Below, one piece after another: positions 1-10,563 of a stretch of 64,000 nucleotides of DNA. The notes beneath the pieces are model-generated. The model saw only the letters and a list, made by a program, of their open reading frames with translations, did not search any database and was not told the origin of the DNA. A program made the position numbers and the translations under genes. The stretch comes from Phytopythium helicoides (taxonomy: Eukaryota > Oomycota > Peronosporomycetes > Pythiales > Pythiaceae). Where the stretch lies: positions 124,001-188,000 of the forward strand of contig JANFNE010000033.1 of NCBI GenBank assembly GCA_024867545.1, given 5' to 3'. Positions within the stretch are counted from its first letter, which is position 1, and each line of letters starts with the position of its first letter.

Positions 1-664
1 GAATTCCACCTCCGCCTCAAGACGCCGCATCGGCCCCGCGGCCGCCAGTCCACGCGAGTTCGATATTCGGCGCCGCCGCTGGCTGCGTGCAGTGGACAAG
101 CGCCGCGTTGGCAGCGACTGGATGGCTCGGCGATGGCTGCCGCGACCCAGGCCGTTTCAAGGTGGATAAGCTCGCCACGCGTCAACGGCTAGCCGTTGGC
201 GTGGCCACCAGTCCGTCGGCCAGTGGCGTCGGTGGAGATGGCGGAGGTGGCTGAATGGCAGGCTCAACCGCTTTCCGTTGGTGGCTGCAGTCAGTCAGTC
301 AGTCAGGAAGCAGGTGAATCTCACCACCGCTCGCCCTGGTGTCCTGTCCGGTCCATGAGGCGAGCGAGTGAGTCCCTGGCTGGCTGGCTGGAGATGCTAG
401 TCGACCTCTTGATCTCCATGAGATGACCTTGTACCATACCCAGTCAAGAAGTCGATGGAGGAGAAGTTTTTGAAGTGACCAGGGATGGAGAGCGCCAAAG
501 GCAAGAGCAGAAGCACACCACGTCGGTGATTGCAGGACCAGCAACGACAAGCGGCGCTGCGTCCTCGTGCAGCTAGCAAGTGACGAGCCGTAGACTTGTC
601 TGTCTTGTCTTGGGCCTTAGGAGATTACCATAGTACACGACTCGGCGTCGACCAACGCGCGTCC
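1..664. other. intergenic, no gene seen
   Basis: No reading frame here has the look of a conserved protein. It contains two short simple repeats, a (TCAG)n run near 290-307 and a (GGCT)n run near 378-391. It probably includes the 3' flank of the minus-strand gene that ends at 665. Confidence 0.5.
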
Positions 665-1290
665 TCAGAGCGCGCCAATGCCGATGCCCTCAAACTCGTG
701 GCCCGTGAGCCCCAGCTCCTCAGCGACCGCGGCCTCGCTGGCGACCGCGCGTCTGCCTGCTCCTCCCGCCGCCTTGCTCTTCCTGCCGCCCGTGGCAGTC
801 GGCGACTTGGTCGGCCGCGTCACGTTCTGCCCGAAAGTCCACAGTCAGCCAGGAACTCGCCCCAAAGCACCGGAAAGCCTCGTGGGACGCACGATGGCCA
901 CGCCCAGCTCCTTGCAGAGCGCCTCGGCGTCCGCCCACTTGAGCACGCCGTACTCGAGGCACCACTTCTTGGCCATCTTGCTCTCGGGGCGCTGGAGCAG
1001 CAGGCTCTCGTAGAAGACGCGGTCCGCATGTCCCTGCGCGCAAACAGCCACAGCGTCGGTCACACGGCGCCCCAGAGCGCCGGAGCGGCACGAGCAGACA
1101 GCGCGAGGCCTGCAGAGCAGCGCAGACGCACAGGAGACGGCGTCGGGTGCTTCTGGCCCGGCTTGCGGTTCGCCTCCTGCTCCTTGGACCACTCCTCCTC
1201 CTCGATCATGCTGCCTAACTGGAAAATGCCCTTGACGAGCCGGCGCCTTTGGATTTTGTGTGGCCCACACATTTTGCGTTGAGGATTCAT
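665..1290 (-). CDS. small conserved-looking protein of unknown function, 3 exons
   Basis: Exons on the minus strand are 1290-1132, 1033-893 and 826-665. The introns (1131-1034, 98 bp; 892-827, 66 bp) begin GTGCGT and end GCAG, both in phase 0, giving 153 residues. The middle exon has the most protein-like stretch, including DRVFYESLLLQRPES and MAKKWCLEYGVL. Exon 1 has an acidic patch (MIEEEEWSKEQEAN) and the C-terminal third is Ala/Lys/Arg-rich and probably disordered and nuclear. I do not recognise the family. The start is the first ATG that keeps the basic segment; an upstream in-frame ATG exists near 1374. The clean splicing and frame continuity are the main argument that it is real. Confidence 0.65.
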
Positions 1291-1740
1291 GGGTCGTTTG
1301 GTGATTTTGGGTTCGTGCAGAGCGGTAGTCGCCAGTGGCTCGAGTTGTAGAGAGACTTGTGGGCCTGCGAGCATGAAGACATGGAAGATACGGTCATGGT
1401 GACACTGCTAGGAGCACGCGAGGACAGAAAACATGTATTGCATTTCTGCGTGAGGGGGACCCAGAGAACTTCCATTGGGCTAAACTTATCGATCTCCAGA
1501 GTCGTTCAAGATCACCACGATGATTATCTGAGCTTCAGTGGGATGTTTACAAGCCTTCTTTGTGCAGTAGTCGATTTCTTGTAAAAATGTTGCGGAGCAC
1601 ATCAATTCAAATTACTGTTAGTCAAGCGAAATGGCCTCGAAGATCAACAGGCTACTTCAGTGCCATGGCTAGCAGTATGCATGGAGGATATAATGATCAA
1701 CGTGCAGGCCGCAATCCGCATTATAACTGAATGAGTAGAG
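1291..1740. other. intergenic, no gene seen
   Basis: This stretch lies between the 5' end of the small minus-strand gene and the 3' end of the hydroxylase/sulfotransferase gene. It probably holds the promoter of the former. No clear motif was found. Confidence 0.4.
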
Positions 1741-4111
1741 CTACCAATTGAAGCGCCGGCCGACCAGCTCGAAGAGCTGCTCATTGTGTGGCGCATAGAA
1801 CTCGCGCAGTTTCTGGGCGGCTTCGGGATCCACTGGGTCGTACGCTCGCGTATTCTTGCGCTCCTTGTCATGCACTTCGAACTCAGGCAGCTCTAGGAAG
1901 TCAAACACGCGGTTGGTCTCGCGGTGAATGCCCTCATGGGTCGACATGTCGTCAAGGTCCACGACCAGAACTTGTTCACGAGGGAACACTCGCAGCCACA
2001 GCGCCAGTTGCAGCGCGTAGAGTCCGCGGCCGACATACGAGTGAGCCCCATGATCCTGGGGAAGAGCGTCAGCATACACCTGGAAGCGGTCGGCCAGCCG
2101 CTCGACTGGTAGTAGCTCGGGCTCAGAGTCGCAAGAAACCTGAGCCGAGCGAAGCAACTCCAAATCTTCGTCCACAACCTGTGCAAATGACTTGCCCTTG
2201 ACTGCTTCTCGTCGGCGAAGCTGGTGAGATGTGCCTGTCGGGTCCGCCGTCATCTGAAAGTGCGAATACGCGCGCTTGACAGGGTCCCGCAGCATCACAA
2301 TCAGCTTCATGTCTGGATACAGCTGTCAAGGAAGCAGGTCAAGCCACGTTAGCATGCAACGCGAGTTTTTGTTTTTCAGGAGTTAACAACGATCGTACCA
2401 TGCGCATACGACGCGCGACGGTCTCGCCGTAGAGCAGGTAGCTTGGAGTGGACTCGCCGATTTGGAACGGCGGGACAATCGCGCGATGCTTGGCGTCGGC
2501 TTCTTCATCGTACTGCATCGACATCAGGTATTTGATACTGCAAAAACGTTCGTGAGTTAGATCGCACTAATCACACCCAGAAGCTGTGCTCGCTGCGTAC
2601 CGCATATCGTCGAGGGAATTCTCTCCTAGAGCAGCAACGTCCTGCTTCTTATCGTGCTCTGGAGTGCGGGAGAACGCACTCAGCACCGGCCCAAACTTGG
2701 CACGGTCGGACTCAGAGAGTTCATGACGCACGGCTGCCGGCCACACCCAGTCGAAGAAGTGGGGCTCGCGACGGTTGCCTCGCAGAACTTGTGGGTGCTG
2801 CGCCAGGTATTCGTACAGCGACGTTGTGCCGCACTTCTGAGCACCGATAATGACCCAGTTTGGCGCAAACACTTGCTTTTGACGAGTGAGCGTAGAGACC
2901 ACCTCGTCGTGCATCTGGATATCAATAAGCTTGAAGATCTCGGTGAGCTTTCCCCACACAGAAGTGGTAAACTCGTCGGGCTGACCCTTGAACAGGCGAT
3001 CGACGCGCTTGACAAACTCCAGTGCAGTGATCTGCTCGATGAAAAAGTGGCGGCAACCAGTTGTCAGCTGAGCCGACACCGTCTCGTCGATTTTCTCAGC
3101 AATGTGCTTCTCCAGCTCCTTCATGAGGCGGCCGGCCTCTTTCTTAGCTTGATTGTCAGCCTTTTGGTCCACGGAGCTGACAAACTCAACACGGCCGCGC
3201 ACTTGGCGGCAGACACAGCCCGGCTCAAGCGTCTTGCGATTCAGGATCACGTGGTACGGCTCGACATAGTCAAAGATAAGGTGGATGCGCTCTTCCTTCG
3301 AACCGTTGTACACAGCATGTTTGGCCGCGTTGTTCAGCTCCACGATGGTGCCTTCGTTGAACGCGAACCGCTGCATCGACTCCTCAAGCGGGCCACTGCG
3401 GAACTCCACCTGGACACGCCTCTGTCTGTCAGAACCGCACGAAGAATCAAGAACTCAAAGTGTGGCGAACGTACATTGGGGAACGTGACGATCGGCACGT
3501 GGATGCGGTGGGTCTTGCTCACCCATGGTCTAACAAAGACAGCATCGTCAGGTTGGTCGCGAACTCGCTGCTTTCCAATCGATCAAGCCCCACCCGTTGT
3601 CGTGGTGCGCCGGGATGAGCGTCTCGCCGGGCATCTTGGCGAACAGGCAGCGCACGACCTGCTCGGGCTTGACGTTCATCTGGGCGAAGATGGGCTCGAG
3701 GAACCTGCGGAACTCCTCGTAGCGCGGCAGCACGAACACGTTCTCGAGCTGCGTGTCCGAGAAGACGCACATGACGTTTTCGACGCCGAGCTTGTCGTGG
3801 AAGGGCCGCTGGAAGAAGACGTTGTGCCGGCGGTTGTAGTCCTCCTGCCAGCGCTCGCGGGGCAGCGCCGCCACGTACGCGCGCAGCTCCGAGATGTCCA
3901 CGTCGCCCACCAGCGCGGCGAACAGCAGCCCTGCGTGGTCGGCGGGCGCGCGCGTCTCGGTTGGCACGCGCTTGTGAGCCAGCGGGATGCTGGCGCGCCT
4001 CGGCGCGTCCGGCGCGTCCTGGCGGGCGCTCGACGGGCTCATGGCGCGCAGAGGAATGGTGGCCACTGGTGCGCTTTGATGCGCTTTGACACGCACGCGG
4101 GATGGGTACAC
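1741..4111 (-). CDS. aspartyl/asparaginyl beta-hydroxylase - sulfotransferase fusion protein
   Basis: Five exons (4111-3594, 3529-3475, 3409-2601, 2537-2399, 2322-1741) join through GT-AG introns of 62-76 bp into a 700-codon frame. The N-terminal half looks like the Asp/Asn beta-hydroxylase fold (PF05118, an Fe(II)/2-oxoglutarate cupin): AHHDNG and THRIHVPIVT straddle intron 1, and the distal part reads VELNNAAKHAV followed by ERIHLIFDYVE. The C-terminal half is a PAPS-dependent sulfotransferase. Its 5'-phosphosulfate loop is GAQKCGTTSLYEYLAQHP and its 3'-phosphate segment LIVMLRDPVKRAYSHF. The joint is covered by one continuous exon (3409-2601), so the fusion does not depend on a guessed splice. 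No signal peptide is obvious. An alternative start is the ATG at 4042. Substrates cannot be read from sequence. Confidence 0.82.
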
Positions 4112-4644
4112 TCCGCGCTCGACTAGGTACGACGAGGTTGAAGTGGTGGGCTACGTGCTCGCGATGGCGATTTGATGAATGAGCGATGGCAATTGCGTCC
4201 TGACGAGGGAGGGCGAGGAGGTTGATTTGAACCCAGCAGCTACTCGGCACATGGTCGCGAGCATGAAAGCAGGAAGGTTGAAATGGCAAGAATTTGTTGG
4301 AGGGGAATTTGAGAACCAGCGTTTACTTTGCGCTGAGCGGGGAGCTTGAGGCTACGAGCGCCACCGTGAAGGATGCTGCGTGTATTTGTGCATCATGTGG
4401 GAGCAGCAGTGTACATGCATCACAAACAAACAAAAAATCAAGGCAGTCAGTTTTCACGGATTCGTTTTCATTGATGCGAAGTAACTTTCGCTCATTCCCG
4501 AAGCTATGAGCGCAGCTCATCAACACGACTGCCGAAGCAGACCGCCAACGCTTACACTACTACAGGGGCCGTGACGATCGTGGAAGATTGCCTGGCCGAT
4601 GCGCGAACGTGGTTCAGAGACCGATCGGCGGACCGACGGGACAC
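4112..4644. other. intergenic; 5' flank of the hydroxylase gene and 3' flank of the elicitin copy
   Basis: No gene was seen. The last ~110 bases (about 4530-4644) resemble the 3' flanks of the two class I elicitins at 6566 and 8025 (shared CGCCAACGCTTACACTACTA-like and GAGACCGATC words), so the duplication unit extends past the stop codon. Confidence 0.45.
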
Positions 4645-5008
4645 TTATGCCGAGAGCGACTTGCACTTGGCGGAGAAGCCGTTGGCGTACGTGTAGACGT
4701 TGAGCACAAGGCCGCTCGTGGGGACCGTCAGGTCGCAGTCAGGCGGGTTGAGCGTGATGATCTTGGAGATCATGGTCTGGCACGCCGTCGAGCCACACAT
4801 GGCCTTGTACTGCGCGTCCGTGGGGAGCGACGTAGCCGTCAGCATCGAGTAGCCCGAGTCCGTCGAGCACTGCGAGAACGACGAGTCGCTGAGGATGCTC
4901 ACGAGCGTCACGTAGGCGGCAGTCTGCTGCGTGGAGGTGCAGGCAGGTGGCGGAGGCCGATCCGACGAGGGCGGCGACAGTGGCGGCGAAGAGAGCAGCA
5001 AAGTTCAT
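4645..5008 (-). pseudogene. class I elicitin with a 1-bp frameshift at the signal-peptide junction
   Basis: Starting at the ATG at 5008, the first 20 codons match the signal peptide of the intact elicitin at 6566. The frame then breaks just before the first mature cysteine. The remaining ~95 residues, with six cysteines ([28 protein letters not shown]), lie in a different frame and run to the TAA at 4645. Compared with the 6566 and 8025 copies there is one extra G within 4946-4947 (plus strand CAGGTGG instead of CAGTGG). As written, no secreted elicitin is made. A single-base assembly error is equally possible, since the rest of the domain is well preserved. Confidence 0.85.
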
Positions 5009-5044
5009 CTTGGAGTGGAGGAGGGAGCTGGCTGGTTGCGATGA

Positions 5045-5061
5045 GGCAAATTGCAGAATGA
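5045..5061 (-). promoter_or_regulatory. oomycete Inr/FPR core promoter
   Basis: On the minus strand TCATTCT (initiator) is followed by CAATTTGCC (flanking promoter region), about 40 bases upstream of the elicitin ATG at 5008. Confidence 0.65.
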
Positions 5062-6509
5062 GGAAATCCTGGCCGGGCTGGTTGGGATTTGCGAGCAGAG
5101 ATCAAGGGCAGCGTTTGGGTTGCAGTGTGAACGGAGAGCAACCGCTTCCTCTGTTCGCATGGCTTTGGGTCGAACACCAGAGCGGAGGGTATCCTTTGGC
5201 CCAGGACGCCGTTTTGATCACAAAGGATTTGGATTCATTGAAGCATGATGTTGTACCGGGCACACCACTCAAAGTATCAAAGCTTCTACCGTCCCCGCCA
5301 TGTTCAACTGCACGCGCATTGCATCGCCAGCCGACAGGAAAGACGGGAACCGTGAATCCTCGCATCTGAGCCGCGCCAGGCCACTGCCAGCAAAAGAGCC
5401 CCGTCGTCTGGCCCGCACGAGGATTCACCTGCAGACGTGTCTCGGGAGCGTACGCCCATCAATCTTTTGGTTCAAACGCTAGCGATCGGCGATCAACTGC
5501 AATGCGAGCCTGATCGACTGACTCACATCCATTTGCATCACTGCAACATGGTCAAGCACGGTGCCGATGCCATCCATACCGGTTGGCAACCGGTGAGCGG
5601 TTGCATGTCATGGGAGTTATCGAAGACTGCCCGGAATGGTGATGGGTGCCTCAACGACGAATGCGCGTGTCCGCCGCTCCGAGTGGGACGTCGAACCCAA
5701 GCATAGTGGGCCGATGGATCCACGGAGTGTAGAGACCAAGCGAATCTGTCAGCGGCGTCCAACGTCTGCCCGCGTTACGTCACACTGGCGCAGGCCCAGA
5801 CGCTCGAATCTCTCCACTCTCCCGAGGTGAGCACCGAAAACGGAGCAGAAACTGCTCGCGGACAGCCGGACGAAATGGTTGAAGCGAGAGGAGGCAAAAA
5901 GGTACTTTTGCAGTCACCAGGTTACAGCGTTGAAGAGCTGTGCCCGCAACTGAGCAGACACCAGCGCTGGCTGCTTCAGCTGGGGCTCTGGCCTAAGCAT
6001 CGAGAACTTCGTTGGAGATTCAGGTGCCTCTACAGTAGTGGGTCTTTGGGCAACACGTGTCGTGAGTGATCTTGTTTTTTTTCGCGAAGTTTTGGGCCAT
6101 CATGCGGCTGTATGCTCCATAAATGTAATACTCTGCTAGAAGGAATCGTTGTGTAGTTGCTGAGGACACAAGCGGCAATGCTAGATGTATTGAATTGCAT
6201 GGAGCAACTTGCACGAGTACCGATGGTGAAAAACCGAGTCTTCCTCGATTGCACCAGGTCATGCACACTTGTGTATCCAAAGGCGTTCCCAAAGTATCAT
6301 CTCACCTGATCTGCTAGGACAATTCAATCTATGCGAAACGACCCAACTCTGCTGAAAGACGGACTTGATGGGGCTCGATTGCAACCACTCAGCCATACAC
6401 AGAGCAACGAAATCACGCGGAGAGCACTTGGTTGGTCACCACAGGCAGCTGACTTCGTACGGCCCCTAGCAGTGCATACTAGCAGCGCCATCGCCCCTTG
6501 GTCTCCAGG

Positions 6510-6528
6510 TCATTCCTCAATTTGACTT
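6510..6528 (+). promoter_or_regulatory. oomycete Inr/FPR core promoter
   Basis: TCATTCC at 6510-6516 and CAATTTGACTT at 6518-6528 fit the published oomycete initiator plus flanking-promoter-region arrangement closely. It lies ~40 bases upstream of the ATG at 6566, and the same words precede the inverted copy at 8025-8381. Confidence 0.75.
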
Positions 6529-6565
6529 CTTCAAGCCAAGCCACAACAAACACACCTCTTCCAAG

Positions 6566-6922
6566 ATGAACTTCGCTGCTCTCTTCGCCGCCACTGTCGC
6601 CGCCCTCGTCGGATCGGCCTCCGCCACTGCCTGCACCTCCACGCAGCAGACGGCCGCCTACGTCGCGCTGATCAGCGTTCTCAGCGACTCGTCGTTCTCG
6701 CAGTGCTCGACGGACTCGGGCTACTCGATGCTGACGGCCACGTCGCTCCCCACCACGGCCCAGTACAAGCTCATGTGCGCGTCGACGGCGTGCCAGACCC
6801 TGATCGAGGACATCATCGCGCTCAACCCGCCTGACTGCGACCTGACGGTTCCCACGAGCGGCCTTGTGATCAACGTGTACGAGTACGCCAACGGCTTCAA
6901 CGCCACGTGCGCGTCTCTGTAA
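6566..6922 (+). CDS. class I elicitin (secreted sterol carrier, INF1-type)
   Basis: The 118-residue product has a 20-residue signal peptide ([20 protein letters not shown]) and a ~98-residue elicitin domain with the six cysteines of the fold (in [48 protein letters not shown]). Elicitins bind and shuttle sterols, which these organisms cannot make, and are recognised by plants as molecular patterns. No tail follows the domain, which defines the short class. The gene is intronless. It stands tail to tail with a near-identical copy at 8025, and the two lie in an inverted duplication that includes promoter, coding region and ~250 bases of 3' flank. Confidence 0.96.
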   Translation: MNFAALFAATVAALVGSASATACTSTQQTAAYVALISVLSDSSFSQCSTDSGYSMLTATSLPTTAQYKLMCASTACQTLIEDIIALNPPDCDLTVPTSGLVINVYEYANGFNATCASL

Positions 6923-8024
6923 GTGCTTTCGTCGTCCGTTGATCGGTCTCTGGACTGAGCTTTTGTCGAATCAATGGATCAGTTGATCTGTTGACCACAC
7001 GGACTTCATCGTAGTAGTGTAGGCGTTGTTGGCCGTTCATTGGCAGCTCTGGGTGGTGACTGGTGCACGAGACCATTGCGACGCGCAGGGAAGGTTGCTG
7101 CATGCTGTAGTTTCGCGCCGTGAACATAATGACAACGCACGAGCGTTTGACCCTTGAGACAGAGTTTTTTGGCGTACAACTTGCCACTACCATGTGCCTG
7201 GATCTCCCCAAAGACAAACTCGATCGGAGGCCCTTCGTAATCCAGCCTCATCGACTTGGGCAAGATGAGGGGAAACCACAACGATCTACTAATCTTTCTC
7301 TTGCTACGGCTTAGCCTTCCAACCAAGAAAGCTCGTTCGTTGAGACTACTATGTTGAATCATACCGGTGTTGACCAGACTATTGTGCATTTCAGTGGTCG
7401 AACATATCTTTTTCGTGAGGTTGCTGGCACAATCAATCCCACCAGCTCCGCACCTCTGCAAAAATGCACCTAGAACACAAATGCGGTAATCTCCCCCGGG
7501 ACAATTCTCTGGAGGCAACACCTCGGTAAAGATGAATAAAGTGTTTCATTGCAAATGGTCCCATACCATACAAGACCAGCCGTGATAGAGTATCATTGGG
7601 ACCGATTCTGCTTGAAGTCGCAATAACACATCGTCTCAGGATCAATTGCTTATAAAACGCAGAACGAGCACAACAAAGAAAAACTTCGTATCGCGTTCGT
7701 AGAGGAAAACAGGGCGGCGTCTCTCTCGGACAATAGGTATTCAATAAATTGGTGGCTGAAGAAGCAACAAAACTCTGTCTCAAGGGTCAAAAGCTCGTGC
7801 GTTGTCATTATGCTTATGGCGCGAAACTATAGCATGCAGCAACCTTCCCTGCGCGCCGCAATGGTCTCGTGCATCAGTCACCACCAAAAGCTGCCAAAGA
7901 ATGGCCAACAACGCCTACACTACTACGATGAAGTCCGTCCAACCCGTCGCGGTCAACAGATCAACAGACCGATTGATCCGACAAATGCTCAGTCCAGAGA
8001 CCGATCAACCGACGAGCAGAACAC

Positions 8025-8381
8025 TTACAGAGACGCGCACGTGGCGTTGAAGCCGTTGGCGTACTCGTACACGTTGAGCACAAGGCCGCTCGTGGGAACC
8101 GTCAGGTCGCAGTCAGGCGGGTTGAGCGCGATGATGTCCTCGATCAGGGTCTGGCACGCCGTCGACGCGCACATGAGCGTGTACTGGGCCGTGGTGGGGA
8201 GCGCCGTGGCCGTCAGCATCGAGTAGCCCGAATCCGTCGAGCACTGCGAGAACGACGAGTCGCTGAGGACGCTGATCAGCGCGACGTAGGCGGCCGTCTG
8301 CTGCGATGAGGTGCAGGCAGTGGCCGAGGCCGATCCGACGAGGGCGGCGGCGGTGGCGGCGAGGAGGGCGGCGAAGTTCAT
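8025..8381 (-). CDS. class I elicitin (secreted sterol carrier), inverted paralogue
   Basis: It encodes 118 residues and is the inverted counterpart of the gene at 6566. The signal peptide differs at a few positions ([20 protein letters not shown]). The domain keeps all six cysteines and the [20 protein letters not shown] core. Differences are conservative (for example TSSQQ for [14 protein letters not shown] to ALPTTAQYT), which points to selection for function after a fairly recent duplication. A longer in-frame extension upstream of 8381 runs through the core promoter and is not translated in my reading. Confidence 0.95.
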   Translation of the reverse strand: MNFAALLAATAAALVGSASATACTSSQQTAAYVALISVLSDSSFSQCSTDSGYSMLTATALPTTAQYTLMCASTACQTLIEDIIALNPPDCDLTVPTSGLVLNVYEYANGFNATCASL

Positions 8382-8418
8382 CTTGGAAGCGGGGTGTTTG
8401 TTGTGGCTTGGCTTGAAG

Positions 8419-8437
8419 AAGTCAAATTGAGGAATGA
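8419..8437 (-). promoter_or_regulatory. oomycete Inr/FPR core promoter
   Basis: The minus strand reads TCATTCC, then CAATTTGACTT, identical to the element before the gene at 6566 and ~40 bases upstream of the ATG at 8381. Confidence 0.75.
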
Positions 8438-9960
8438 CCTGGAGATCAAGGGTCGATCGCACCGCTGCTTGTGCTGCAAGTGCTTTGACGCGATCAATGT
8501 ACGGGATGAGGCTCTAACACTGTAAGGTTCGGCATATCAATTGAGTAGATGCATATTGAATGCAGTTACAATGGACGCTAGCGGTGCTGCTGTTGGAATG
8601 GACCAGAGTTGGAGCTGCCGTGTATCAACGAAGTTGAAGTGCTATCACATCTGGCAGCCTCTACTATCTGTAGAGACACTTGCCCACCGCGCAGTGTCTG
8701 TGAGCATGAGCAATGGATATTCCAGGCACGCGGTGATAAGGCGCGAATCGAGGACGCAACTGCCCTTCACATCAACCACATCTGCTCGATTCAATTTCAT
8801 CGATTCACTTGCGCAGCTCTATGACCTCACGTAAGAGCGCAGCGAGAACTGCTCACTCACACGCTGTTGTTGGTCAGTCGGCACTTCAACACGAGAGCTG
8901 TTTGTGGTCCACACCGAGTACCAACTTCAGCCCTCGAGTCCCACTCCAGTCGAGCCTCGATCCCGAGGTCTCCGTCTGCTCGTTCAAGGCGTCTCGCCTG
9001 GTGCTGGCGCTCCCGTCTGTAACGACTCGTAGAGAGGACGATAGTGGCACGGTGTATCCATGAGGACCCACGAGTCTGCGCGTGCGGGGCGGCGTCTGCC
9101 AGTCGCGTCAATTCCCCCGACGCAGGAAGCCGCCCGCGTAGGGGGCTGGGGTGTCCCAAGGAGAAACTGCGCGGTCGGGAGCTGGATGACAGTGGCACCG
9201 CGAGTCCGCTAGCTCGCAGACGTCGGGGGCGCGACGAGCCAAAGGACCAGACGCCGCCACGCCTGTCAAGCAGCGCCGGGGCAAGCCTCAGCCTCCAATT
9301 TTGGGCTCCTAATAGCTTGGAAATTGTATGATGCTACTGAAACCAAGATCAAAAGGAGCCGAAATTGCGCGAAATGCCGATTTTCGCCTGAGCACAGACC
9401 CACGCATAGTACTCGCTCACCTCACGACGAGAGTGTCAACAACCAGCGCTTCAAGGCGCCGAGCTCTTGCTGAGGCTTCGAAGGCTGCGAGACCTGTAGT
9501 ACTAGCTCTAGTGGGCGAAGGAAGCTGCTCTTGCACTGCAGCAGACCTCGAGGGCATGCCAGACTGGCTGTCGACTGCTCCACTGCATCGGATCCGGCAG
9601 TATCTTCGACTGCCTGGCATATCTCGACCTATCCTGCTCCCCGCTCTCTATCCGTGCGCGCTCGTACCGTAAGTGTATCCGAGCGTGTCTGCGCGGCGCC
9701 AGTCGATTGCCGGCAGTCCACCCGCCTGGACCCAGACACTGTACCGGCACTGCTCGAATCAAAATGTGCCTGTTCTGGATTACTGCACCCTGATCGGACG
9801 ATGAACGCGACTCAGCACCCACCAGGGCAATAAACAGCAAGACGGCTATGTGTACCGTATCACGGCTCGGACAGAGAATCTGCTCTTGCCCGATCGAGGT
9901 TTGCCATCTAACAGCAAGAGCTCACGAGGGTAAGCTGCAAACTCGGGTGGCCCAACCAGT

Positions 9961-9977
9961 TCATTCCCAAACTTACT
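9961..9977 (+). promoter_or_regulatory. oomycete Inr/FPR core promoter
   Basis: TCATTCC followed by CAAACTTACT, 50 bases upstream of the ATG at 10027. The initiator is exact; the FPR half is a weaker match. Confidence 0.6.
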
Positions 9978-10026
9978 CAGCACTCCTCACAGAGACACCT
10001 TCCACAGCTCCTTCTCAGCTACAGCC

Positions 10027-10563
10027 ATGAAGTTCGCCGCCGCCGCCGTTGCCGCCTCCGTCGCTCTCTTTGGCACCGCCTCCGCCGCCACCTGCTCGGC
10101 CTCGCAGCAGACGTCGGCCTACTCGACGCTCGCTAGCGTGCTCACGCTCAGCTCGTTCCAGGGCTGCACGACCGACTCGGGCTACAGCCTCCTGTACTCG
10201 ACCTCGCTCCCCACGGATGCCGAGTATGTGAAGATGTGCGCTTCGGACAACTGCAAGTCGCTCCTGTCGAGCGTGCTGGCTCTGAACCCGCCTGACTGCG
10301 ACCTGACGGTGCCGACGAGCGGCCTTGTCCTTGACGTCTACTCGCTGGCGAGCGGCTTCGACGCCAAGTGCGCTTCGGTCTCGGGCTCGAGCACGACCGC
10401 TCCGGCGTCGACGACGGCTGCTCCCTCGACCACGACGGCTGCTCCTTCGACCACGACGGCTGCTCCCTCGACCACGACGGCTGCTCCCTCGACCACGACG
10501 GCTGCTCCCTCGACCACGACGGCCACCCCGACGGCGACCACGGCCGCCCCTGCCGCGTGCTAA
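10027..10563 (+). CDS. tailed elicitin-like protein with STTTAAP repeats
   Basis: The 178-residue product has a ~20-residue signal peptide (MKFAAAAVAASVALFGTASA), an elicitin domain with six cysteines ([59 protein letters not shown]) and a Thr/Ser/Ala/Pro tail. Five or so perfect 7-residue units (S-T-T-T-A-A-P) form the tail, a typical substrate for O-glycosylation and a possible cell-wall spacer. The chain ends -AAC, which adds a seventh cysteine; no hydrophobic GPI-type end follows. It resembles INF2-like (class III) elicitins. The repeat DNA is a 21-bp tandem and could vary in copy number between isolates. Confidence 0.94.
   Translation: MKFAAAAVAASVALFGTASAATCSASQQTSAYSTLASVLTLSSFQGCTTDSGYSLLYSTSLPTDAEYVKMCASDNCKSLLSSVLALNPPDCDLTVPTSGLVLDVYSLASGFDAKCASVSGSSTTAPASTTAAPSTTTAAPSTTTAAPSTTTAAPSTTTAAPSTTTATPTATTAAPAAC
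10420..10530 (+). repeat. 21-bp coding tandem repeat (STTTAAP units)
   Basis: Consecutive 21-bp units of the form CCCTCGACCACGACGGCTGCT encode the tail of the elicitin at 10027. The units are nearly identical at the DNA level. Confidence 0.85.

Larger units (their letters stand above)
5009..6565. other. intergenic between divergent class I elicitins, no gene seen
   Basis: About 1.56 kb lies between the minus-strand elicitin copy (start 5008) and the plus-strand elicitin (start 6566). Both core promoters lie in it. The open frames here are short and low in protein character. Confidence 0.5.
6500..7172 (+). repeat. left arm of ~0.67 kb inverted duplication (class I elicitin unit)
   Basis: This segment (core promoter, elicitin gene, 3' flank to the GACAGAGTTTT word near 7165) reads again on the opposite strand at about 7765-8440. 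The 3' flank is shared, for example TTCATCGTAGTAGTGTAGGC and GGAAGGTTGCTGCATGCT. Both ends were judged by eye and could be off by tens of bases. Confidence 0.8.
7765..8440 (-). repeat. right arm of ~0.67 kb inverted duplication (class I elicitin unit)
   Basis: This is the inverted copy of about 6500-7172, with scattered substitutions and a few small indels. The ~590-base spacer (about 7173-7764) is unique within the window as far as I can see and holds no convincing gene. Confidence 0.8.
8382..10026. other. intergenic between divergent elicitins, no gene seen
   Basis: About 1.65 kb without a convincing coding region. It separates the class I group from the tailed elicitins and carries both flanking core promoters. 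Confidence 0.5.

Noticed and set aside
2654..4126. 490-codon plus-strand frame opposite the hydroxylase/sulfotransferase gene
   Set aside because: It is the antisense shadow of real exons, and the minus-strand frames carry the family motifs.
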